From Fragilaria crotonensis (lineage: Eukaryota; Bacillariophyta; Fragilariophyceae; Fragilariales; Fragilariaceae), in the NCBI GenBank assembly GCA_022925895.1, contig JAKSYS010000006.1:248001-312000 (forward strand): 64,000 nt of DNA, written 5' to 3'. The translations under genes and the position numbers were made by a program. Under the pieces are notes generated by a model that worked only from the letters and a program-made list of their open reading frames with translations, was not told the DNA's origin and did no database searches. Positions 33,720-45,906 of this stretch are shown here, piece after piece (within the stretch, counting starts at the first letter, position 1; each line of letters begins with the position of its first letter).

Positions 33720-34857
33720 CTTGCTCAGCCACTTTTCCACCTAATCTTTGCTACCAGATTCCAGGATGCCTGGGGACGAGAACAGCACACCCTCACCAGG
33801 GCATGCATTAGAGATGGCCAGTGCCGTTGGCGGAACGTGGCCTCCGCAAGGCAATCCAAATAATTCCCCATAGATATGTAGGAGGAAACAAGGACATAGA
33901 ACAGATGACCTGATGATGGGAGGCCGGATACTGTTTGATGAATTAGTCGGCGCAGTTCATGTTTCCTCTGCTCCAGTAGTAAATTTGGAATTCTCCCTGG
34001 CGGACACGATCGCAAATCCAATAAAAACACACGTCAACGGCTTTGGAAAGTTTTTGTTTGACAGTGTTGGTGGCAATGCCACTAGTAGTACTGGCTGTAA
34101 TCAGTTGCCATCGGAGTTGCTGACTGGGGATGACCCATCTCCTCAAGAACAATACGGAGTGAACAGAGCCCCAAGTTCGGCCTAGGCTGCGCTGGAAAAC
34201 CCCTCACCCATGATGCGGCACAACATGTGGATGGCGCCATTGGGCTTAACGTATCGTCGGTGGGCTTGGCCGGCTTGCTGGTCAGATAAACGTACCCCGG
34301 CAGGGCACGTGAGCGTGCTTCGACGACGGATAGGTAAGACGCATCGCTTTCGACGGCCAACAACTTGTCGCTGGCGGTGGAGCGAATGGTGGCGTCAAGA
34401 TTGATAGTGGGAAGTTGCCATGGATGCGGAGAGTGTTCTGCCTTGGCTGGCGTAACGTGTTGGATCCGTTGCATGGCGCGTTTGATGTCACCGAGCATAG
34501 ATATGTCACACATGCATTTGACACAATCCTCCCAGGTGATGGTTTAGCCGCAGAATCGGGTGCCGGTCCAATCCACCACGCTGATTTCTTGAGAATGTTA
34601 CCAGCGTGGCAAGGACGAGGTGATCGGCGTCAGCCCTGCGAACATAAGAAATCACCGACGACTGAAAATGAAGTCGCAAGAGGCATGTGTCCAAAGGCCG
34701 GGAGTTAAGGCGACGGGATGGTGATAGCTGTGGAGTTCCAGAAACTGGCTGGATGAACTACTAAGTTGTTCGCTAGGCGACTGGCTTGCAGTGGGCCATA
34801 CATGCCGCGACCACTGATTTTCACGAAAACGTGGCAATTGTGGACAAGAGGAACCCC

Positions 34858-36820
34858 TAATAATTGCTTTGAACCAATGATTCTATGCATGTTACAACTC
34901 TTATTATGTGTTTCAATAACTTTCCCACTCCATTTCCGTTCCCTTAAGCATTCTTCTCCTCATAATTCTTTATGCTGCAATTGAATCATTCTTGTTCTGG
35001 CATTGATATTCATTGATGTATCAAATAACTTCATCGCCTTGCTTTGGGATTATTGGCTCTAACTGAAACATAAAAAATAATCCTTGCATGAACAACAATT
35101 TGTAGGTTTGCCCGTATTTTTCACACCTTCCCCCGGAATTATGCCAATTCTTGTTGGACTGTTTTGCTGCTATCAATGTGAGTCTTGTACCAACCTGCTG
35201 CCTGGGACTTGAAAGTTTCATGCCACCTGGGACTGGGACTCCTTCCCGCTGTGTGACATAAAAACACAAGTCTTTCCACACAAAAACACAATGTTCACAT
35301 TCTTCTTTCATGCAAGACAACAAGAGGCACACTGCTTTGTCACTCTCTTCTGCTGCAACTGCTGTGAGCACTTTCTGAAGAATATTTCCTTTTTTAAACT
35401 ACAATCGGCTGAGGAGGACTCATTCTTCTCATGAAGGTCTGTTGCTTACTGTACTTCCTCTTGTTGTGCACCACGGGATCAGCCACTGCTGGCGGTTGTG
35501 GCACGCAATGAAGTGTCTGAATTTCAGACGCAAATGGGTCATCTTCTCCAATGGTGGCATGCAATCGCTCAATGAGTGCTGCTTTTGTTGTTGGAGCGGG
35601 TAAGTTGCTGGCTTTCTTGTGCGACATGACCATTACTTCCAGGTCGCTAACACTCATTTCCGCAGGAATCTTGTTCAGTGCTTTTCTAAAAAGTATCAAC
35701 CTTGCTCTGGAGAGATCAAAACTCTTGCAACTTCTTCTCTTGACAACCTGAAAGGACAGCTGCCTGCTTCTTCTCTCTCTTCCAAGTTATCGAGAACCTC
35801 TGGACCTGTCATCCATTGCTGCGCTGCCACATGAAGTTCAGAAGAATTAATCTTCTTCTTCACGCCGATGGTTTGTGTTGCTGTTTCAACCCTCTTGTGC
35901 CAGTTTTCTTCAAAATTAACACCATTCCTAGAGGAGCATCATTGCAAGCTTGTGTCTCGAGTATTTCATCTATCAGGGATCCCGATAGCCATTTGGAAAA
36001 GTGGATTTCAAGCTGCCATCATCATTAGCATTGTTGCCACCACTAACAACAAGAAGTCCTCATGTGTACTGTGCTGCAGCACTTTCTGGGTGGCGCAGAG
36101 AATTGTAGTTGAGTGGATGCCATCCTTGATCTGTGATGGCTGATTTGTTGTGCACAATACATGTGAAGGAATCAGCCAATGCCTGATTAACAATGAATGT
36201 GATGTCCTCTCTGTTGATTCTGAATTCAACTCCTGCTAACTCTTTTCTTCTCAGTAAGTCATGTTTGTACCTTGTAAGCGCCATTTCGAAACAGCCATTC
36301 TGTTCATTTGAGTTGCCAATATGCCAGTAACACGTGGTATACGGCACACCCACGCATTGATTCCATTTTATACCGATGCCTTCTTTGTTGTTCAACTATC
36401 TCAAGAATGTCAATTCGAATCGGCTGCCATATCCGTCAAGCATTAGAAAGGGATGAATGCCATTGGATTGATAAAGAATGCCAATGTCATCAGTGGTGCA
36501 AAGCATTTCCACCGACAACTCCGATGTTATGCTGCCATTTTCGAAACAGCAACAGAAAGTGGGAACTGTTTTTCCATTGAAACTGTCGTTGCCTACCCAA
36601 GGAGTCGATGCATTCAATCCTAAGACTCCGCTTGTGCACATTTCCTTAGCAGAGAATATAATTGCACACATGACAGGTTTGCCTATCGCAGCAAGGTTTC
36701 CATACATAGTACTTTATTTGAATACAACCATTTGAGCATCTTTGTGTAGGGGGTGGAAATTGACTCATTTACTGGTTCAAAGTGATATAATCGGTTCTCA
36801 GCAGCGTTTTGGTGGCAACA
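34858..36820 (-). mobile_element. DNA-transposon fragment inside the copia reverse transcriptase
   Basis: The copia frame breaks off after KQYNLLPP near 36822 and resumes with LVHNCHVFVKI near 34850, so about 2 kb was inserted. The insert's ends share CTTTGAACCA in inverted orientation (about 34872-34881 and 36770-36785). On the minus strand it encodes parts of a protein family seen in diatom transposons: FLMLDGYGSRFEL, then WNQCVGVPYTTCYWHIGNSN, EQNGCFEMALTRYKHDLL and WHPLNYNSLRHPE. These resemble the end of a DDE-type nuclease. A SAP-like helix set (NKIPAEMSVSDLEVMVMSHK) follows at 35700-35394. Stops interrupt it. Confidence 0.6.
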
Positions 36821-39540
36821 AATTGTACTGTTTGATGATCTTGTTGGGAATCACGAGGAGGGGAATATGCGGCATGTACTTGAATCATTCCATCGGCATG
36901 CCAAGATAAACATCCTTAAGTTCGGTTGCCAAGAATTTGGCATTTGGTGTCAAAAGTACACTGTTTGAAAAGTAACTTGGCAGTCATCAATGGGCAGTTT
37001 TGGTGTAGATGTCAAAAGGATCATCGTCAACTTTGTCGCCGCCGACGGTCCAATGCACGCGGCGCGGATTGGCTTTTTTTGGGTGGAACGCGGAAACAAC
37101 GCATATGTATGTGGCCTTGCGGCCAGCAGGAATGGCGGACACGGGAGTAAAGAAGATGGAGTTAGAGCCTTGTTTGATGTTGCCAAACTCTTGGGCTACT
37201 AAAGGCCCAATGTCATCGGCGTTGGAATCTTGCCGCAATGGGCCGTCACTGCTGCATTGGCTAAGCTCTTGGTAGTACTCGGCACTCTTGCCTGTGTCGG
37301 GGTTGAATGCATTGCCATGGAACGCGCAGTAGACGGCGTCCGGGCGGGGAGTGGTGGCGGCAGTGATGGCGGCCGCGAGCAGGAGAGCATTTGCGGGTGC
37401 AGCAACGTGGTGAAGAGGCTGCTGGCTCTTGGCGCGGGTGCCATACTTGTGCGTTGGTGGTGCGCGCCGAGTACTAGTCGGAGGATCTTGCGGCATTCCT
37501 GGTGCCATTTTGAGTTTGTTGGGGTGAAGCATGCATCTTGGAGGTGGCGCCCGCCTGTGTGACTCGGGCGGCGTGGTTGCGCTTGGTGCGGCGGCGCCAT
37601 TAGCCCAAGAACCCGGTGCTGTTGCAGAAGGTATCCACAAGAGTGTCGGACGGTATTGGCGCAAATTGGTGGACACGACGGCGGGATAACGAGGGTGGTA
37701 CCGGTGGTACAGTTGTCGCAGGCGGCACGGTCATCCTCAGATTGGTTTGTGGGGTAGGACTAGTGCAGGCATGGGTGGAATTGGGATGGCGGTGGTGGCA
37801 TCCTCCAGCACCCTCAGAGGTGGAAGGCCGATGAAGTCGAGCATTGGGGTGACAGGTGATTCGTGAGCGGCACCGCAATTGTAGTGAGAATGATGGTGAG
37901 CCGGGCCAGTACGTCGTGAAGAAGGCTGTCCGTGAGCTGGGCAACGGGTGGCAGAGCGCACACAGGATGTCGTCCTGGATGCCAGCCAAGATGAGATCGT
38001 TGTTGGGCGACACCAAGGGCATGGCTAGTTTTGTCGGAAACTATGAGAGTGTTTCGCAAATCCACGTGGCACAGGAGTCCCACTTTAGGCAGCCAGTGAA
38101 GCATCTATAGAACTCAAGCACGGGCCCCATGTACCACCAGCGGGGCTTGATGTGGACAAGAATGCGGATGGTGCCGGCGGCTGGAGCCAGTGGCGTGCTA
38201 TTGAAATTGAAGCTGCCGTGGAGTTGGACATGTGCCGACAACTTGGGGTTAAGTCGAGAGCCATGGAGAAGGTTGAGCATCAATTTTGCCTGCGGCAGTA
38301 CTTTGCTTGTCCCATAAATGCAGCGGGAAGTGTTGTCGATGCTGCAAAGGATGGCAATGAAATGATTCTTGAACGTGCAAATTGCGCAGCATTCGGCGGC
38401 ATTGTGTCGGTGCATGGCAGGGGCACAAGTAGAAAATCAATACCCTTGAATCAATACCCTTGTTGACAAGGAAATGCTTGAGTGCTGTGGTGGAGCACTC
38501 ATTGTTGTTAACAAGGCCATGCAATTGGGGCCAAAGGCCCGCGGCAACAAGGCATGCGTGCAGCACCTGAAGTTCAGTGAGAATGCAGGGGAAAGCCAGT
38601 GCGACTCCGCATCGGTTCAACAGAATGCTTTTGTCTTAGTTGACAGCATGAGCAGTATATAATAATTGCCAGTGCTGGACGGGACAACAAATTTCCCGGT
38701 TTGGCCGGTGTGCTGGATTTTGCCGGTGGTGGACTCCACCCCCACGGTTGCAAGAAAAAATGATCGGTATGTTGGTTGCTGGTAGGGGTGGAAAGTAGTA
38801 CAGTGCGGCGTCGCACATGCTACAAGGGGTGGTGGCAATGCTCTTGTGGTAGCATCCGTGGGTTTGAATTTGGTTCTGCGTTGATTTTTGCGTGCCTGAT
38901 TGAGATGTCCCTTGTCCAATGCCACCGCATGGGGCGCATGTTTGGACAACTGTCGTGCAGTGAGTTCAAGAAACCGAGTCAGAAAATCACGTCCTAGGGC
39001 TGCATTGTTGAGCGTGGACAGGAGAGCGGGCGTAAACAATGCTACATGGGCAAATGCAACAAGCTCCTGGGTTGGTGTGGCGGATTGGACAGCAGCAGCA
39101 AAGCTGCATGGCAGTGGGACAGACGTGGGCATGTGCCAACCAGGAACAGGTAGAGAAATGCTGGCTGTGAATGCCGTCAGTACCAAACACTGAGATGTCA
39201 AAGACAGGTTGTGGGGGTGCGTTTGCCAGTAAGTAGGAGACAATCGCGATGGCGGACGGTGAAAGAGACGGTGTCAAAGAAGGTCACAAGACATCCAGCG
39301 TTGCAGAGCTGCCCCATATTAGACAATAACAAGATATCCGTGAGAGTGGGGACAATCTGCACATGGCAGGCGATGAGGGGGAGACGATCAGGCAGGTCCA
39401 CGTTGACTGTGTGAGTAGAGTGCATGTGCCATAGGGTTCCTTGCAGACAATGCCGATGGGATTGGTGCTTGGTATTTAATTGGCTGAGCACATGCAAAAG
39501 TGAGATGTGCTGCAACTGTCAGCAATCACGATGGCAAACG

Positions 39541-40097
39541 GGGGTATGATGTTGGGGGACCTACTAGCGGAAGAACTGTAGACAAAAAAATAGTAAGCCT
39601 GAATGATTATTGTTAGGAACATTAGACGTGGGTAGCAGGATCAATAGCTGGCAGTACGCTCCCCACGCCATCCCTTGCATGTGCTGGGTGGTAGTAGCTG
39701 CCAAGGACAGCAGCCAGAAGATATGGTGTTGTTGCCACCCTTCATTTTGAAAATGGTGTCATCATCTTTGTGGCCGTCATTAGCATTGTGGTAGCACGTA
39801 GCTCAGGTGTTATTGCGGTGCGTACCCAAACCGTGGATCAAGCTGCAAAAGAGGATGCTCGTTAGCGTAAAGTCAGCTATGTAGCAACTGCAATGTCTTG
39901 TTTGTGGGTTTGTCCTCAATGGGAGTGAGGGTTTCATAAGGAAAATTTTGAATTTTGTCGATGACGCCATGCTAGAAATTGTGGCTTGAATTTATGCACG
40001 ATGCACTTATGTCAGATGAGGATGACCTAGTGTAGATGACCAGGTTATGGAAGTTGGGTAATTGTGAGCAGCAATGCCAGTGATGAAGATTTATGTA
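39541..40097. other. Degenerate copia interior, no readable frame
   Basis: By position this should hold gag of the minus-strand element, but no gag motif can be read; it is probably deleted or saturated with changes. The last bases before 40098, read on the minus strand (GAGCTACATAAATCTTCA), match the start of the plus copy's interior (GAGCTCCATAAACTCTTCA), confirming the same family. Confidence 0.5.
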
Positions 40098-40172
40098 GCT
40101 CTATTGAAGAGTCGTTCAAATGGTGAGCTACATCAGTACTAATGATTGACTCAATATTTGGGTGGACCTGGA
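40098..40172 (-). repeat. 5' LTR piece of the minus-strand copia (split by insertion)
   Basis: The sequence TATTGAAGAGTCGTTCAAA then GGTGAGCTAC and TTTGGGTGG.CCTGGA is the reverse complement of the plus copy's LTR end. It stops exactly at CTGGA, the target duplication of the plus copy. The missing remainder resumes at 45622. Confidence 0.7.
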
Positions 40173-40315
40173 TGTTGTTAGCTATCCCCAGGGACCCGGG
40201 AAGGTCATTGTGATTACATCACAGGGCGCAGCACTAGTATGCCGAAGTCCAGGGCCACCCAAATCCAGCTCATAATTTATGTAGCTCACCGTTTTGAACG
40301 ACAAGCACTTCAATA
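40173..40315 (+). repeat. 5' LTR of plus-strand family B copia
   Basis: Begins TGTTGTTAGCTATCCCC and ends GACAAGCACTTCAATA. It shares CAGTCCAGGGCCACCCAA-type blocks with the 3' LTR but has indels. Confidence 0.75.
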
Positions 40316-43300
40316 GAGCTCCATAAACTCTTCACCCATCGGCGTCGATAACGATCGCCGTTTCATCCGAGCTAGCCATCTACTCTACTCGTTGATGGTT
40401 TTCGTGTGTCGTCGAGTTCATACTCCACCGACTTCCACCAGCATGGCGTTGTCTGAGAAATTCAATTTCCCTTTTGCCACGCCCATAACTGGCAAGCCAA
40501 CAAACACAATGCCAGCTGTTTGCCAACGATCCCTCTGTCCCCTCCGCCCGTGGCGGTGGACTCCACGGTCATTTGGCCATTTTGCTCAGCGAGGCTGATT
40601 ACTTTACTCGCGTCGGCATAGCCTTTGATGTTCCTCTTCATCCTGGCCCATGACCTGTTGCCGTTGGTACTGCCGCCGCCGTCTCCATTGCCTTACAAGC
40701 ATACATGGATGCCCTCGACGACTGTCACATTATACAATAATCTACGCTTGGCACGCACCGGCCGCCCAAATCCTCGCTGTTGTCAACCCTCCTTTCTCAG
40801 CGCCTTAGAGGACCCAGATTTCGGCTTCGGGAACATCACACCGTTTGCATGTTGGGACATTGGCTCAACAAATACGGCACCATGACGCCGGAAGAGTTGT
40901 TGGAACGCAACCGCGCCGCTCTTTCTGAACCGTGGAATCTGGATGATCCCATCGAGGAATCATAGGCCAAAATCACTATCATTCAACGCGTTGCGGCACT
41001 CGGGGCGCTACCCATTCCCGATCTCACCGTCATTACACTCACGTTAGCCATGATTGAGGAAACTAGTAGCCTTCTCGTCACCACCATCAACAAGTTCTGC
41101 CTACATCCGACCACCGAATGGACCATCGACCTGTTCAAGGCGGAATTCAAGTTGCTGGGCTGTCAAAGGCGGCAAACTTTATTTGCTGGTCCCACGATCT
41201 GTCTCCCAATCGGCATCACACCTCCGCCACATGCTTGCACAAAGCGAATGGTCATCGCGACAATGCCACGGCTTTCCACATACGCAGAGGCAATAACACT
41301 ATCTCTGACAGTCGCCCACGCCGTATCCCTATTGCCAATTGCAACTGACGACGCGGGGAGCCTACCATTGCACTTGTATAGTACCAAGTCCACAACCTGT
41401 TAACGTTTTAAACAACGATGCAACTGATCAAACTTGTCTATCTACTGCCAATGTTGTAGGTCTCCCCGCACTAAGTTCACCCCCCAATAGCACAGCCATG
41501 ATCGCCGATAGCTAGTGGCAGTGCCGAGCACCTTTGCACTAGTATAACTGCGCACGTTATAAACAAACGCGTCACCAACAATCTGATCGGCATTACTAGT
41601 CCTTATGGTACGATAATGTTTTTGACTCACGAAGCAGAACTTGACCTCCCTTGCCTGCCCCATGCCGCACGTCGCTCGTGTACACATTGTCCCTGCTATG
41701 CAGACCGCCTCACTCTTGTCCATGGGCCAATTATGTGACGCCAGCTTTGGTCACCTTCGACGCCACCTCCGTCAGTGTTCGCCACAACCATGCATGCTCT
41801 CATCTTACATGGCAATCACTCCGCCTCACCGGTTTATGGCATCTCGGCCTCGACATCCCCGTCTCGCGCATTCCACCAACGGCTCCTACCGCCCGACGCC
41901 TTTCCCACGATGTGGTGCACAGCAGTGCACAGCCCTGGCTGCTACTGTCGCCGATACCACCCCTGCCGACCTCGTCGCCTTCACACATGCAAGCCTCTTC
42001 CCCCGCGCTCTCTACAATCAAAATCGCGCTCAACCGCGGTTTCCTGCCTGACATCCAAGGCCTCACCGCCAAAGCGCTCGCCAAATGTCCGCCGATGTCG
42101 GTACCCATCATGATAGAAGGCCACCATCTCGACCAATCCCGCAGAATCAACGGTCGTCGAAACGTATTCCTCTGGCCACCACGGGGACGCTCGCCGTTCC
42201 AGCGACCACCGCCGACGACGACAACGACAACGACAACGATCTCACGGAGCTCGCAAACTTCCCCGTCAGCGACCCAAACAACACACGCACTCACCACTGC
42301 TTCGCTGCCGTCGTTGAACCAGCTGCCGGCGGCCTAATCCACACTGATCAACGGGCCGTTTTGTTGTCGCGCCCAGCACCGGCAACCACTACATCCTCGT
42401 GTTATACGACTATGATGACAACAACAGCATACTCGTGGAGCCCATGCGCAACCGCACCGGCGCTTGCATCCTCAGCGCCTTCCAGATCTTGCACACACAC
42501 TTTGTCACTGCAGGCTTGAGACCCCAACTCCTACAGCTTGACAACAAGTGTTCCACGGCGCTCAAAACGTTCCTCACCAAAGAATCCATCAACTACCAAC
42601 TTGTTCCTCCCGGATTACATCAACGTAATGCTGCCGAACGCGCTATTCGCACATTCAAAAACAACTTTATTGCTAGATAGTGCAGCGCGGAAAAACCTTC
42701 CCGCTCAACTTGTGGGACAAGCTTTCCCCGCAAGCCAAAATGACATTGAACCTACTACGAGGCGGGCCGCTCTCGCATCAACCCCAAATTATCGGCCTAC
42801 ACCCAACTCCATGGCCATTCGATTACAATTGCACACCCATGGCGCCACCCGGCAGTCGCGTCCTCGTCCACGTCAAGCCTCAGGACCGCGCCACCTGGTC
42901 CCCACTCGGCAAAAATGGCTGGTACACAGGCCCTGCTTTTGAGTCTTACCGATGCTACGCGGTGTGGATATGGGCATCGCGTTCCACCCGAATATGCGGC
43001 ACATTAACGTGGTTGCCAACCAAACTCGCGATGCCCGGTGCGTTGTCTACGGATCAAATCCTCTCCGGCATTCACACCAGCATTGTGCATGCTTTACAGC
43101 ATCCGTCGCCAGTGTTGCCAGTGACACGACCACTCACCACCACGCATCACGACGCGTTACTGCGTCTTACTGACATACTCCCCTCCGTGGTCGTCTCCTC
43201 TCACCGACAATTTCGCTCGCACCCGAAACACCAACAGCAGACCTCACGCCTACACCGTCTTTGTCAGCACCCCCGACACTCGAGCCCTTCCCCGATCCAT

Positions 43301-44832
43301 CTCTGAGGGTGGCCGTGCCCGCCGCCCCCGACAATACATCTCTGAGGGTGCCGACGCCAACTGCGCCCAACCTCGCGCGTCGCACCATCCAATTTGCGCC
43401 GTTACCCTCCGACATCCTCGTTGCCACCGTCAGCAATTCTACCGGGCTCCACGGCAAACGGGCGGCGCCGCAAGACTCGTCTCCCTCGGCGACCGTTAAG
43501 TGCCACTACAACGTTCCACCCTAACAAACGCCACAACGTCGCCCCGGCCTCCGCCAGTGGTCCAGTGCCACCCACATCTCCTCCCAAATCTCCTGCACGC
43601 CGCACGCCGCCATTCCCACGACACACGTCTCGCATCGCGCCTCCGACACATTTCCGCCGCTGCACGCAATGACGTCGCAGCCCGAGCCGCCGCACACACA
43701 GGGGAACCGTCCCAGTACTATGCGCTACACGGAAACGCCTTTAATCCCCACACCGGCAAACTTGCTGAATTCCGGGAACTCAGTCAATGCAGCAAAGGTC
43801 CCCATTGGCAAAACTCCAATGCCGACAAAATCGGACGCCTTGCCCAAGGCCACGGCAATCAAAAGGGCACCAACACCACCTTCTTCATCAACGTGGTGGT
43901 AAACATGCCCAAGGGCCGCAAGGCTACCTATCTACGCGTCGTCGCCGCCACTCGCCCCGAAAAGGTCATTGCATTGACTATCCTGACGATGTCAGTACCA
44001 AAACAAGACCTCACCACAGCTAATTCCTCCTCACCAATATCACCATTTCAACAACTCCCGCAATACATGACCGCCAACCTCAAAGACTTTTATCTCGGAA
44101 CCCCTCTAACGTGCTACGAGTAGATGCGCATCCCGATCGACATGCTTCTTCCCGACGCCATCATTGAACAGTACAACTTATACCCCTGCTGCTCTTTCAC
44201 AACGGGCACGTCTACGTTGAAATTTGCCGTGGAATGTACGGTCTCCCCCATGCCGGCCGCCTCGCCAACAATCAAATCATCACCTTTTTGGCTCCCCACG
44301 GCTATTATCCTGTTCCTCTCGACGTGCTTTATGGCATCACGACACCAAAGACGTTGTCTTTAGCTTAATTGCAACACTTCACGCACCGACGCCGATCATC
44401 TCATAGCCCCCCTCGAATCCATGTACGACCAAGTCAGCACCGACTGCACCGGCTCCCGCTATTGTGGTTTAACCTTGCAATGCTGCATGTGCTTGTGACG
44501 CGTCCATGCCTGGGTACTACATCGAGCATGCCCTCCATTGCCTTCAGCATCCCGCACCAACCAAGCCAGAACATTCGCCACACCCATGGCAGAAACCCAA
44601 CTAGCTAGTAAGGCACCAAAACGCAATTCGCCATTTTGCCCGATGATACCACCGCCCCCAATGCTACCGACAAACGCTGCATTCTTGACCCTATAATGCC
44701 CGTGCCATTGACTCCATGCTCCTCACAGCCATCGGTGAGCTCGCCACTGAACAATCCGAAGGAACCAAAACCACAATGGACTCGCACAACTATTAAAACT
44801 ACTGCGCCAACCATCCCGATGCTACCGTCCAC

Positions 44833-45378
44833 TTGACTGCCAGTGACATGCTCCTTGCCATTGAAAGCGATGCCTTCTATCTGTTGGTCGTTAAAGCCCG
44901 CTATCGTGCTGCCGGATATTTTTATCACACCAATGCACCAGCCACCCCCACCCCCGCGCATAAACCAAATGGCCCCATTCACGTCCTCTGCCATATCATG
45001 CACAAGGTTCTCTCCTGTGCCGCCGAAGCCCAACTCGGTGCACTTTCTGTAATGGAAAGGAAGCGTGCCCACTGCCTAGTATTGCACTCCTTGAAGAAAT
45101 GGGCCAGCCATCCCCAACCTGCAACCCCCATGGTGACCGACAACAAAACAGCCATTGCTACTGATACCGTCAAACAAAAACGGTCCAAAGCAATTGACAT
45201 GCGCTTTTACTTGATCCGCGATCGCGTCCGCCAAGGCCAGTTCAAAATCTACACCAGGAGCAAAGGTCAAACCAACCGTGCCGACGATAATGTTTCTAAA
45301 CATCACCCAGCTTCCCAATCACCAGGCCATTCTTTGTTCCGCGTTCTTATATTCGCCTACGCATCCTACGCAAAATGA
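44833..45378 (+). pseudogene. RNase H remnant of family B copia
   Basis: The longest uninterrupted coding piece of the element, 182 codons. It shows NGPIHVLCHIMHKVLSCAAE, ATPMVTDNKTA and DTVKQKRSKAIDMRFYLIRD, typical of the end of copia RNase H, and finishes with the KHHPASQSPGH tail found in this family. It aligns with the minus copy at 34450-33940. Confidence 0.8.
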
Positions 45379-45458
45379 TGCTTAATTCTACTGGCTGTCC
45401 GATGATGTCACGCCGCCACATCCTGCGGCCAATTCTACAGTGGCCTCTGGTGAGGGTG

Positions 45459-45621
45459 TGTTGTTATCCCCGGGGAACCCGGAGGGTCATTGTGATTACG
45501 TCACAGGACGCAGGACTATGCCCAGCAAGTCCAGGGCCACCCAATTCTAGTTGTTCATTATATAATTCTATGTATGTCATATGTTCATAGCTCACCGTTT
45601 TGAATGACAAGCACTTCAATA
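45459..45621 (+). repeat. 3' LTR of plus-strand family B copia
   Basis: Begins TGTTGTTATCCCCGGGG and ends GACAAGCACTTCAATA. It is followed by CTGGA and then by the continuation of the older, inverted LTR (CCCTCCGGG near 45650). Confidence 0.75.
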
Positions 45622-45698
45622 CTGGACTCAGTCATTGGAATGCTCAATTCCCTCCGGGATACCCGACTCTTTGATGCCCGGGGGCCGGGGGCCGGGGG

Positions 45699-45834
45699 TC
45701 TGGAGTCTGGAGTCTGGAGACTGCAGACTGGAGACTGGAGTCTGGAGTCTGGAGACTGGAGACTGGAGACTGGAGACTGGAGACTGGACACTGGACACTG
45801 GACACTGGACACTGGACACTGGACACCAGGGACA
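45699..45834. repeat. Heptamer minisatellite (CTGGAGA/CTGGACA variants)
   Basis: About nineteen 7-bp units drift from TCTGGAG through ACTGGAG to ACTGGAC. They are preceded by a GGGGCC-like run at 45679-45698. No stops occur, so all frames look open, but these are not genes. It ends about 70 bp before the NAA20 start codon. Confidence 0.95.
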
Positions 45835-45906
45835 ACAACTACTAGTACCGGTAGTAGCTCCCGGTAGACCATACTGGTTGACAAATGCCAAGTTCAAGTG
45901 TTAACC

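Larger units (their letters stand above)
33720..40172 (-). mobile_element. Decayed minus-strand Ty1/copia (family B), twice interrupted
   Basis: Minus-strand blocks in order: protease region near 39515-39200 (MGQLCNAGCLVTFFDT), a LVAFAHVALF / HLNQARKNQR segment near 39000-38800, integrase 38650-37850 (SSTGNYYILL; FKNHFIAI; LNPKLSAHVQLHGSFNF), and reverse transcriptase start 37400-36830 (GRKATYICVV; FLATELKDVYLG). After a DNA-transposon insertion it resumes at 34860-34560 (GRGMYG, LTPGLWTH) and ends with RNase H 34450-33940 (VESDASYLSVVEARSRA; VKQKLSKAVDVCFYWICDR). Its 5' LTR is the inverted piece at 40098-40172, itself split by the plus-strand copy. Gag is not recognisable. Confidence 0.8.
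40173..45621 (+). mobile_element. Plus-strand Ty1/copia (family B) with CTGGA target duplication
   Basis: LTRs at 40173-40315 and 45459-45621 are similar but diverged. CTGGA flanks the element on both sides (40168-40172, 45622-45626). Domains in broken frames: gag about 40440-41200 (LGHWLNKYGTMTPEELLERN; ITLTLAMIEETSSLL), protease region about 41640-41830, integrase about 42390-42970 (YDYDDNNSILVEPMRNRTG; LVPPGLHQRNAAERAIRTF; LNLWDKL), reverse transcriptase about 43700-44350 (GKLAEFRELSQCSKGPHW; GRKATYLRVV), and RNase H 44830-45330 (AIESDAFYLLVVKARYRA; KQKRSKAIDMRFYLIRDRV). Frameshifts, stops and diverged LTRs mean it is old and inactive, though younger than the copy it entered. Confidence 0.9.

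Noticed and set aside
40098-40330. A single palindromic regulatory element
   Set aside because: The palindrome is explained by two LTRs of the same family lying head to head, supported by the CTGGA duplication and the match into both interiors.
45604-45904. Five overlapping open frames on both strands
   Set aside because: All come from the 7-bp minisatellite, which contains no stop codon in any frame.
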